Below, one piece after another: positions 25,663 through 35,989 of a stretch of 64,000 bases of DNA. The DNA comes from Auanema rhodensis. Taxonomy: Eukaryota > Nematoda > Chromadorea > Rhabditida > Rhabditidae. The position numbers and the translations under genes were made by a program. The stretch spans positions 12,400,001-12,464,000 of the forward strand of contig OZ059899.1 of assembly GCA_964057225.1 (NCBI GenBank), in the 5' to 3' direction. A model generated the notes under the pieces. It was not told where the DNA came from and did not search any database. It was given only the letters and a program-made list of their open reading frames with translations. How positions within the stretch are numbered: position 1 is the first letter of the stretch; every line of letters starts with the position of its first letter.

Positions 25663-26500
25663 CGTTCCGTTATGCTCCTGCGTCGATAATATAAACCATT
25701 GTAGTTTATACCATGACGCGAATAGTATTCCTTGGTGTAGCGGTAAGAATACAGAGCATAAGGTCAATCATAAGATAAAAGAGAGAAAGATTTATTGACA
25801 TGAAACTACAACAATAATATACAAAGATAAAGATACATTACAATAAGATAAATAAAAGTATAGAGACTAAACTACAAGCCGTCCATGAGCTTGCTAAGAG
25901 GCGAACTCCCGACCAAGGGAACGAGGGAAGGCGGAGCCATTCCTCGGTCCTCTGGTCGTCTGGCTCTAACCCTTCAGCTACATACAGTCCTGTGCGAAAT
26001 AGTTGGGACACTCACTAGAAACCCTTGTACCTTCTCAGACAAACTACAAAAATTCAGAAAAAATATATTTTGGGTGTTAAAAAACGATAATGAATTCAGA
26101 AAAAATCTTCAAAATTTTAAAAATCATGTTGAAAAGTATTTTCTGAAATCTTGAATCTATGCCATAGGAAAAACTTGGTTATTGATCGAGCTCTGTGCTC
26201 AGAATGATTTAAAGATATTTTTAATAAATTAACTTGTTTCTAATCTCAAATTTTGTTATATTAAGAAGGATTATTCAAAATAGTCAAAAAACACTATTTT
26301 TCCTTATAAATTTAGAAATCTCATTGAAATCAGTTTTCATTATATTAACATATATTTTGACTGAATATAAACTAAACGCAAAATGTTTGAAATTAAAAAA
26401 AAATTTTTTTTGTAGTTTGAAGGGGAATTCTGGGGCCTCTAACATAGGGGTGTCCCAACTATTTCGCACAGGACTGTATATGGGGAGTCCGAATAGACCG
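25663..26500. mobile_element. Insertion element A, copy 4 (contains MITE)
   Basis: 838 bp. It is offset from copy 2 by exactly 3194 bp, together with its flanking tRNA units, which marks a tandem segmental duplication. Confidence 0.75.
25985..26476. mobile_element. Tc1/mariner-like MITE, copy 3
   Basis: 492 bp, TA-flanked (25983-25984, 26477-26478), and apparently identical to copy 2. Confidence 0.88.
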
Positions 26501-26570
26501 ATAAAATTTTTTGATATATACGAAGGGTCGACAAGAACCATTTGAGCATCAAGAGTTTCAACTGACAACA

Positions 26571-29500
26571 GGTGAGATGGCCGAGCGGTCTAAGGCGCTG
26601 GTTTAAGGCACCAGTCTCTTCGGAGGCGTGGGTTCGAATCCCACTCTCATCAGAATCCTTTTATTATATAAAACATTTTGATATATACGAAGTGTCGACA
26701 AGAACCATTTGAGCATCAAGAGTTTCAACTGACAACAGGTGAGATGGCCGAGCGGTCTAAGGCGCTGGTTTAAGGCACCAGTCTCTTCGGAGGCGTGGGT
26801 TCGAATCCCACTCTCATCAGAATCCTTTTATTATATAAAACATTTTGATATATACGAAGTGTCGACAAGAACCATTTGAGCATCAAGAGTTTCAACTGAC
26901 AACAGGTGAGATGGCCGAGCGGTCTAAGGCGCTGGTTTAAGGCACCAGTCTCTTCGGAGGCGTGGGTTCGAATCCCACTCTCATCAGAATCCTTTTATTA
27001 TATAAAACATTTTGATATATACGAAGTGTCGACAAGAACCATTTGAACATCAAGAGTTTCAACTGACAACAGGTGAGATGGCCGAGCGGTCTAAGGCGCT
27101 GGTTTAAGGCACCAGTCTCTTCGGAGGCGTGGGTTCGAATCCCACTCTCATCAGAATCCTTTTATTGTATAAAACATTTTGATATATACGAAGTGTTGAC
27201 AAGATCCATTTGAGTATCAAGAGTTTCAACAGAGAACAGGTGAGATGGCCGAGCAGTCTAAGGCGCTGGTTTAAGGCACCAGTCTCTTCGGAGGCGTGGG
27301 TTCGAATCCCACTCTCATCAGAATCCTTTTATTATATAAAACATTTTGATATATACGAAGTGTCGACAAGAACCATTTGAACATCAAGAGTTTCAACTGA
27401 CAACAGGTGAGATGGCCGAGCGGTCTAAGGCGCTGGTTTAAGGCACCAGTCTCTTCGGAGGCGTTGGTTCGAATATCACTCTCATCAGAATCCTTTTATT
27501 GTATAAAACATTTTGATATCTACGAAGGGTCGACAAGAACCATTTGAGCATCAAGAGTTTCAACAGACAACAGGTGAGATGGCCGAGCGGTCTAAGGCGC
27601 TGGTTTAAGGCACCAGTCTCTTCGGAGGCGTGGGTTCGAATCCCACTCTCATCAGAATCCTTTTATTATATAAAACATTTTGATATATACGAAGTGTCGA
27701 CAAGAACCATTTGAGCATCAAGAGTTTCAACTGACAACAGGTGAGATGGCCGAGCGGTCTAAGGCGCTGGTTTAAGGCACCAGTCTCTTCGGAGGCGTGG
27801 GTTCGAATCCCACTCTCATCAGAATCCTTTTATTATATAAAACATTTTGATATATACGAAGTGTCGACAAGAACCATTTGAACATCAAGAGTTTCAACTG
27901 ACAACAGGTGAGATGGCCGAGCGGTCTAAGGCGCTGGTTTAAGGCACCAGTCTCTTCGGAGTCGTGGGTTCGAATCCCACTCTCATCAGAATCCTTTTAT
28001 TGTATAAAACATTTTGATATATACGAAGTGTTGACAAGATCCATTTGAGTATCAAGAGTTTCAACAGAGAACAGGTGAGATGGCCGAGCGGTCTAAGGCG
28101 CTGGTTTAAGGCACCAGTCTCTTCGGAGGCGTGGGTTCGAATCCCACTCTCATCAGAATCCTTTTATTATATAAAACATTTTGATATATACGAAGTGTCG
28201 ACAAGAACCATTTGAGCATCAAGAGTTTCATTAGACAACAGGTGAGATGGCCGAGCGGTCTAAGGCGCTGGTTTAAGGCACCAGTCTCTTCGGAGGCGTG
28301 GGTTCGAATCCCACTCTCATCAGAATTCTTTTATTGTATAAAACATTTTGATATATACGAAGTGTCGACAAGAACCATTTGAGTATCAAGAGTTTCAACA
28401 GAGAACAGGTGAGATGGCCGAGCGGTCTAAGACGCTGGTTTAAGGCACCAGTCTCTTCGGAGGCGTGGGTTCGAATCCCACTCTCATCAGAATCCTTTTA
28501 TTGTATAAAACATTTTGATATATACGAAGTGTTGACAAGATCCATTTGAGTATCAAGAGTTTCAACAGAGAACAGGTGAGATGGCCGAGCGGTCTAAGGC
28601 GCTTGTTTAAGGCACCAGTCTCTTCGGAGGCGTGGGTTCGAATATCACTCTCATCAGAATCCTTTTATTGTATAAAATATTTTGATATATACGAAGGGTC
28701 GACAAGAACCATTTGAGCATCAAGAGTTTCAACAGACAACAGGTGAGATGGCCGAGCGGTCTAAGGCGCTGGTTTAAGGCACCAGTCTCTTCGGAGGCGT
28801 GGGTTCGAATCCCACTCTCATCAGAATCCTTTTATTGTATAAAACATTTTGATATCTACGAAGGGTCGACAAGAACCATTTGAGCATCAAGAGTTTCAAC
28901 AGACAACAGGTGAGATGGCCGAGCGGTCTAAGGCGCTGGTTTAAGGCACCAGTCTCTTCGGAGGCGTGGGTTCGAATCCCACTCTCATCAGAATCCTTTT
29001 ATTATATAAAACATTTTGATATATACGAAGTGTCGACAAGAACCATTTGATTATCAAGAGTTTCAACAGACAACAGGTGAGATGGCCGAGCGGTCTAAGG
29101 CGCTGGTTTAAGGCACCAGTCTCTTCGGAGGCGTGGGTTCGAATATCACTCTCATCAGAATCCTTTTATTGTATAAAATATTTTGATATATACGAAGTGT
29201 TGACAAGATCCATTTGAGTATCAAGAGTTTCAACTGACAACAGGTGAGATGGCCGAGCGGTCTAAGGCGCTGGTTTAAGGCACCAGTCTCTTCGGAGGCG
29301 TGGGTTCGAATCCCACTCTCATCAGAATCCTTTTATTATATAAAACATTTTGATATATACGAAGTGTCGACAAGAACCATTTGAGCATCAAGAGTTTCAA
29401 CTGACAACAGGTGAGATGGCCGAGCGGTCTAAGGCGCTGGTTTAAGGCACCAGTCTCTTCGGAGGCGTGGGTTCGAATCCCACTCTCATCAGAATCCTTT

Positions 29501-31161
29501 TATTATATAAAACATTTTGATATATACGAAGTGTCGACAAGAACCATTTGAACATCAAGAGTTTCAACTGACAACAGGTGAGATGGCCGAGCGGTCTAAG
29601 GCGCTGGTTTAAGGCACCAGTCTCTTCGGAGTCGTGGGTTCGAATCCCACTCTCATCAGAATCCTTTTATTGTATAAAACATTTTGATATATACGAAGTG
29701 TTGACAAGATCCATTTGAGTATCAAGAGTTTCAACAGAGAACAGGTGAGATGGCCGAGCGGTCTAAGGCGCTGGTTTAAGGCACCAGTCTCTTCGGAGGC
29801 GTGGGTTCGAATCCCACTCTCATCAGAATCCTTTTATTATATAAAACATTTTGATATATACGAAGTGTCGACAAGAACCATTTGAGCATCAAGAGTTTCA
29901 TTAGACAACAGGTGAGATGGCCGAGCGGTCTAAGGCGCTGGTTTAAGGCACCAGTCTCTTCGGAGGCGTGGGTTCGAATCCCACTCTCATCAGAATTCTT
30001 TTATTGTATAAAACATTTTGATATATACGAAGTGTCGACAAGAACCATTTGAGTATCAAGAGTTTCAACAGAGAACAGGTGAGATGGCCGAGCGGTCTAA
30101 GACGCTGGTTTAAGGCACCAGTCTCTTCGGAGGCGTGGGTTCGAATCCCACTCTCATCAGAATCCTTTTATTGTATAAAACATTTTGATATATACGAAGT
30201 GTTGACAAGATCCATTTGAGTATCAAGAGTTTCAACAGAGAACAGGTGAGATGGCCGAGCGGTCTAAGGCGCTGGTTTAAGGCACCAGTCTCTTCGGAGG
30301 CGTGGGTTCGAATCCCACTCTCATCAGAATCCTTTTATTATATAAAACATTTTGATATATACGAAGTGTCGACAAGAACCATTTGAGCATCAAGAGTTTC
30401 ATTAGACAACAGGTGAGATGGCCGAGCGGTCTAAGGCGCTGGTTTAAGGCACCAGTCTCTTCGGAGGCGTGGGTTCGAATCCCACTCTCATCAGAATTCT
30501 TTTATTGTATAAAACATTTTGATATATACGAAGTGTCGACAAGAACCATTTGAACATCAAGAGTTTCAACTGACAAGAGGTGAGATGGCCGAGCGGTCTA
30601 AGGCGCTGGTTTAAGGCACCAGTCTCTTCGGAGGCGTGGGTTCGAATCCCACTCTCATCAGAATCCTTTTATTGTATAAAACATTTTGATATATACGAAG
30701 TGTCGACAAGAACCATTTGAGCATCAAGAGTTTCAACAGACAACAGGTGAGATGGCCGAGCGGTCTAAGGCGCTGGTTTAAGGCAACAGTCTCTTCGGAG
30801 GCGTGGGTTCGAATCCCACTCTCATCAGAATCCTTTTATTATATAAAACATTTTGATATATACGAAGGGTCGACAAGAACCATTTGAGCATCAAGAGTTT
30901 CAACAGAGAACAGGTGAGATGGCCGAGCGGTCTAAGACGCTGGTTTAAGGCACCAGTCTCTTCGGAGGCGTGGGTTCGAATCCCACTCTCATCAGAATCC
31001 TTTTATTGTATAAAATATTTTGATATATACGAAGGGTCGACAAGAACCATTTGAGCATCAAGAGTTTCAACAGACAACAGGTGAGATGGCCGAGCGGTCT
31101 AAGACGCTGGTTTAAGGCACCAGTCTCTTCGGAGGCGTGGGTTCGAATCCCACTCTCATCA
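26571..31161 (+). tRNA. tRNA-Leu(AAG), run 6: 28 copies
   Basis: Starts are 26571 + 167k, k = 0 to 27. This is the most diverged run. T-stem-broken GAATATCAC occurs at 27406, 28575 and 29076. The 28575 copy also has GCTTGTTT, which damages the anticodon stem. GAGCAGTC (D-loop) is at 27239; GGAGTCGTGG at 27907 and 29577; AAGACGCTGG at 28408, 30078, 30913 and 31080; GGCAACAGTC, damaging the 3' anticodon stem, at 30746. The remaining copies look intact. Confidence 0.94.
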
Positions 31162-31180
31162 GAATCCTTTTATTACATAA

Positions 31181-31524
31181 CGTTCCGTTATGCTCCTGCG
31201 TCGATAATATAAACCATTGTAGTTTATACCATGACGCGAATAGTATTCCTTGGTGTAGCGGTAAGAATACAGAGCATAAGGTCAATCATAAGATAAAAGA
31301 GAGAAAGATTTATTGACATGAAACTACAACAATAATATACAAAGATAAAGATACATTACAATAAGATAAATAAAAGTATAGAGACTAAACTACAAGCCGT
31401 CCATGAGCTTGCTAAGAGGCGAACTCCCGACCAAGGGAACGAGGGAAAGCGGAGCCATTCCTCGGTCCTCTGGTCGTCTGGCTCTAACCCTTCAGCTACA
31501 TATATGGGGAGTCCGAATAGACCG
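31181..31524. mobile_element. Insertion element A, copy 5 (empty MITE site)
   Basis: 344 bp without the MITE and with the ACATAA left flank, like copy 3. The preceding tRNA also carries the AAGACGCTGG variant, as before copy 3, which links the two as duplicates. Confidence 0.75.
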
Positions 31525-31594
31525 ATAAAATATTTTGATATATACGAAGGGTCGACAAGAACCATTTGAGCATCAAGAGTTTCAACAGACAACA

Positions 31595-34500
31595 GGTGAG
31601 ATGGCCGAGCGGTCTTAGGCGCTGGTTTAAGGCACCAGTCTCTTCGGAGGCGTGGGTTCGAATCCCACTCTCATCAGAATTCTTTTACGATATAAAACAT
31701 TTCGATATCTATGAAGTGTCGACAAGAACCATTTGAGCATCAAGAGTGTCAACAGACAACAGGTGAGATGGCCGAGCGGTCTTAGGCGCTGGTTTAAGGC
31801 ACCAGTCTCTTCGGAGGCGTGGGTTCGAATCCCACTCTCATCAGAATCCTTTTATTATATAAAACATTTTGATATATACGAAGGATCGACAAGAACCATT
31901 TGAGCATCAAGAGTTTCAACAGACAACAGGTGAGATGGCCGAGCGGTCTTAGGCGCTGGTTTAAGGCACCAGTCTCTTCGGAGGCGTGGGTTCGAATCCC
32001 ACTCTCATCAGAATCCTTTTATTGTATAAAACATTTTGATATATACGAAGGGTCGATCGGGATCATTTGATTATCAAGAGTTTCAACAGACAACAGGTGA
32101 GATGGCCGAGCGGTCTTAGGCGCTGGTTTAAGGCACCAGTCTCTTCGGAGGCGTGGGTTCGAATCCCACTCTCATCAGAATCCTTTTATAGTATAAAACA
32201 TTTTGATATATACGAAGGGTCGATCGGGATCATTTGATTATCAAGAGTTTCAACAGACAACAGGTGAGATGGCCGAGCGGTCTAAGGCGCTGGTTTAAGG
32301 CACCAGTCTCTTCGGAGGCGTGGGTTCGAATATCACTCTCATCAGAATCCTTTTATTATATAAAACATTTTGATATATACGAAGGGTCGACAAGAACCAT
32401 TTGAGCATCAAGAGTTTCAACTGACAACAGGTGAGATGGCCGAGCGGTCTAAGGCGCTGGTTTAAGGCACCAGTCTCTTCGGAGGCGTGGGTTCGAATCC
32501 CACTCTCATCAGAATCCTTTTATTGTATAAAACATTTTGATATATACGAAGGGTCGACAAGAACCATTTGAGCTTTAAGAGTTTCAACAGACAACAGGTG
32601 AGATGGCCGAGCGGTCTAAGGCGCTGGTTTAAGGCACCAGTCTCTTCGGAGGCGTGGGTTCGAATATCACTCTCATCAGAATCCTTTTATTATATAAAAC
32701 ATTTTGATATATACGAAGGGTCGACAAGAACCATTTGAGCATCAAGAGTTTCAACTGACAACAGGTGAGATGGCCGAGCGGTCTAAGGCGCTGGTTTAAG
32801 GCACCAGTCTCTTCGGAGGCGTGGGTTCGAATCCCACTCTCATCAGAATCCTTTTATTGTATAAAACATTTTGATATATACGAAGGGTCGACAAGAACCA
32901 TTTGAGCTTTAAGAGTTTCAACAGACAACAGGTGAGATGGCCGAGCGGTCTAAGGCGCTGGTTTAAGGCACCAGTCTCTTCGGAGGCGTGGGTTCGAATC
33001 CCACTCTCATCAGAGTCCTTTTATTATATAAAACATTTTGATATCTACGAAAGGTCGACAAGAACCATTTGAGCATCAAGAGTTTCAACAGACAACAGGT
33101 GAGATGGCCGAGCGGTCTAAGGCGCTGGTTTAAGGCACCAGTCTCTTCGGAGGCGTGGGTTCGAATCCCACTCTCATCAGAATCCTTTTATTATATAAAA
33201 CATTTTGATATATACGAAGGGTCGACAAGAACCATTTGAGCATCAAGAGTTTCAACAGACAACAGGTGAGATGGCCGAGCGGTCTAAGGCGCTGGTTTAA
33301 GGCACCAGTCTCTTCGGAGGCGTGGGTTCGAATCCCACTCTCATCAGAGTCCTTTTATTATATAAAACATTTTGATATCTACGAAGGGTCGACAAGAACC
33401 ATTTGAGCATCAAGAGTTTCAACAGACAACAGGTGAGATGGCCGAGCGGTCTAAGGCGCTGGTTTAAGGCACCAGTCTCTTCGGAGGCGTGGGTTCGAAT
33501 CCCACTCTCATCAGAATCCTTTTATTATATAAAACATTTTGATATATACGAAGGGTCGACAAGAACCATTTGAGCATCAAGAGTTTCAACAGACAACAGG
33601 TGAGATGGCCGAGCGGTCTAAGGCGCTGGTTTAAGGCACCAGTCTCTTCGGAGGCGTGGGTTCGAATCCCACTCTCATCAGAATCCTTTTATTGTATAAA
33701 ACATTTTGATATATACGAAGTGTTGACAAGATCCATTTGAGTATCAAGAGTTTCAACAGAGAACAGGTGAGATGGCCGAGCGGTCTAAGGCGCTGGTTTA
33801 AGGCACCAGTCTCTTCGGAGGCGTGGGTTCGAATCCCACTCTCATCAGAATCCTTTTATTGTATAAAACATTTTGATATATACGAAGTGTTGACAAGATC
33901 CCTTTGAGTATCAAGAGTTTCAACAGAGAACAGGTGAGATGGCCGAGCGGTCTAAGGCGCTGGTTTAAGGCACCAGTCTCTTCGGAGGCGTGGGTTCGAA
34001 TCCCACTCTCATCAGAATCCTTTTATTATATAAAACATTTTGATATATACGAAGTGTCGACAAGAACCATTTGAACATCAAGAGTTTCAACTGACAACAG
34101 GTGAGATGGCCGAGCGGTCTAAGGCGCTGGTTTAAGGCACCAGTCTCTTCGGAGGCGTGGGTTCGAATCCCACTCTCATCAGAATCCTTTTATTATATAA
34201 AACATTTTGATATATACGAAGTGTCGACAAGAACCATTTGAACATCAAGAGTTTCAACTGACAACAGGTGAGATGGCCGAGCGGTCTAAGGCGCTGGTTT
34301 AAGGCACCAGTCTCTTCGGAGGCGTGGGTTCGAATCCCACTCTCATCAGAATCCTTTTATTGTATAAAACATTTTGATATATACGAAGTGTTGACAAGAT
34401 CCATTTGAGTATCAAGAGTTTCAACAGAGAACAGGTGAGATGGCCGAGCGGTCTAAGGCGCTGGTTTAAGGCACCAGTCTCTTCGGAGGCGTGGGTTCGA

Positions 34501-34682
34501 ATCCCACTCTCATCAGAATCCTTTTATTATATAAAACATTTTGATATATACGAAGGATCGACAAGAACCATTTGAGCATCAAGAGTTTCAACAGACAACA
34601 GGTGAGATGGCCGAGCGGTCTAAGGCGCTGGTTTAAGGCACCAGTCTCTTCGGAGGCGTGGGTTCGAATCCCACTCTCATCA
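31595..34682 (+). tRNA. tRNA-Leu(AAG), run 7: 19 copies
   Basis: Starts are 31595 + 167k, k = 0 to 18. The first four copies share GGTCTTAGGCG (A to T in the D-arm), a private variant of this run. T-stem-broken GAATATCAC occurs at 32263 and 32597. The unit after 31595 carries spacer markers (ATTCTTTTACGATAT, GATATCTATGAAGTG) otherwise seen only in the inverted block. Confidence 0.94.
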
Positions 34683-34701
34683 GAATCCTTTTATTATATA
34701 A

Positions 34702-34738
34702 CGTTCCGTTATGCTCCTGCGTCGAAACAAAGATAAAG
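34702..34738. mobile_element. Insertion element A, copy 6, remnant at the inversion breakpoint
   Basis: The first 24 nt of element A (to GCGTCGA) are followed by about 12 nt matching its interior (ACAAAGATAAAG). Next comes CCATCTCACC (34739-34748), the reverse complement of the first ten tRNA bases. The array switches strand at this point. Confidence 0.75.
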
Positions 34739-34833
34739 CCATCTCACCTGTTTTCAGCTGAAACTCTTGATGCTCAAATGGTTCTTGTCGACACTTCATA
34801 GATATCGAAATGTTTTATATCGTAAAAGAATTC

Positions 34834-35583
34834 TGATGAGAGTGGGATTCGAACCCACGCCTCCGAAGAGACTGGTGCCTTAAACCAGCGCCTTAGACCG
34901 CTCGGCCATCTCACCTGTTTTCAGCTGAAACTCTTGATGCTCAAATGGTTCTTGTCGACACTTCATAGATATCAAAATGTTTTATATCGTAAAAGAATTC
35001 TGATGAGAGTGGGATTCGAACCCACGCCTCCGAAGAGACTGGTGCCTTAAACCAGCGCCTTAGACCGCTCGGCCATCTCACCTGTTTTCACCTGAAACTC
35101 TTGATGCTCAAATGGTTCTTGTCGACACTTCATAGATATCAAAATGTTTTATATCGTAAAAGAATTCTGATGAGAGTGGGATTCGAACCCACGCCTCCGA
35201 AGAGACTGGTGCCTTAAACCAGCGCCTTAGACCGCTCGGCCATCTCACCTGTTTTCAGCTGAAACTCTTGATGCTCAAATGGTTCTTGTCGACCCTTCGT
35301 ATATATCAAAATGTTTTATATAATAAAAGGATTCTGATGAGAGTGATATTCGAACCCACGCCTCCGAAGAGACTGGTGCCTTAAACCAGCGCCTTAGACC
35401 GCTCGGCCATCTCACCTGTTGTCTGTTGAAACTCTTAAAGCTCAAATGGTTCTTGTCGACCCTTCGTATATATCAAAATGTTTTATACAATAAAAGGATT
35501 CTGATGAGAGTGGGATTCGAACCCACGCCTCCGAAGAGACTGGTGCCTTAAACCAGCGCCTTAGACCGCTCGGCCATCTCACC
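34834..35583 (-). tRNA. tRNA-Leu(AAG), inverted run 8: five copies on the minus strand
   Basis: Plus-strand coordinates are 34834-34915, 35001-35082, 35168-35249, 35335-35416 and 35502-35583, again at a 167-bp period. The structure is identical to the plus-strand genes and each has a T4 terminator (AATTCTTTT or AATCCTTTT). The copy at 35335 has the broken T-stem (GTGATATTCGAA). Three of the spacers use a TTTTCAGCTGAAA upstream variant not seen in the plus-strand runs. Confidence 0.95.
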
Positions 35584-35668
35584 TATTTTCAGCTGAAACT
35601 CTTGATGCTCAAATGGTTCTTGCTGACACATCGTAGATATCGAAATGTTTTATATCGTAAAAGAATTC

Positions 35669-35705
35669 TGATGAGTGGGATTCGAACCCACGCCTCCGAA
35701 GAGAC
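35669..35705 (-). pseudogene. Truncated tRNA-Leu 3' half at the array edge
   Basis: Only the T-arm, part of the variable arm and a damaged acceptor strand (2-nt deletion: TGATGAGTGGG) remain, in phase with the inverted run. The homology stops abruptly at 35705 within the variable arm, next to non-array DNA. This is the right-hand end of the array. Confidence 0.9.
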
Positions 35706-35989
35706 AGAAAAGAAAAAATTTTTCTCGATTTTTATGTGAATGACCTCCAACACTTCAAATGTTAATGTCAACAACGATGATTTAGGATCATGATAGATCA
35801 TTATCAATGAAATAAAATATAAAAACAGAACAACAACGTGATAGTATGGCAAAAGTAAGAAAGGAAAAATTAGAATATGGTGTCTACCTTTCGTACAAAT
35901 AACAAATAAGATATAAAGGAATGACAAATGTATACAGAAAGATATGGATGCTTAAAGGAGACAGTGTTATAGGTCTAAGTTAAAACAAC
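35706..35989. other. Intergenic spacer between array and CAD 3' end
   Basis: 284 bp of AT-rich single-copy sequence holding the 3' flank of CAD. No gene or repeat is recognised. Confidence 0.7.

Larger units (their letters stand above)
3087..35705. repeat. 32.6-kb tandem array of a 167-bp tRNA-Leu(AAG) unit
   Basis: The unit is 82 nt of tRNA-Leu plus an 85-nt spacer. The spacer starts GAATCCTTTTATT (pol III terminator), then an AT-rich TATAAAACATTTTGATATATACG stretch in two parts, GAAGGGTCGACAAGAACC, and TTTGAGCATCAAGAGTTTCAACAGACAACA. I count 170 plus-strand units in seven runs separated by insertions, then an inverted block with five complete units and fragments. Period is exactly 167 bp in every run, except for one unit (5177 to 5334) shortened by 10 bp. 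Spacer subtypes (gttatatacgaagtgtc, cgatcgagatcatttgatt, gagcttcaag, gagctttaag, gttgacaagatcc, ttgaacatc) recur in patterned order, which shows higher-order amplification. Confidence 0.97.

Noticed and set aside
3600-31524. tRNA-derived SINE identity for element A
   Set aside because: There is a box-A-like TGGTGTAGCGGT but no box B at the expected distance and no poly-A or simple-repeat tail, so the class is left open.
3087-35705. CRISPR array
   Set aside because: The repeat is a eukaryotic tRNA gene with pol III boxes, and the spacers are themselves conserved. The surrounding genes have nematode introns.
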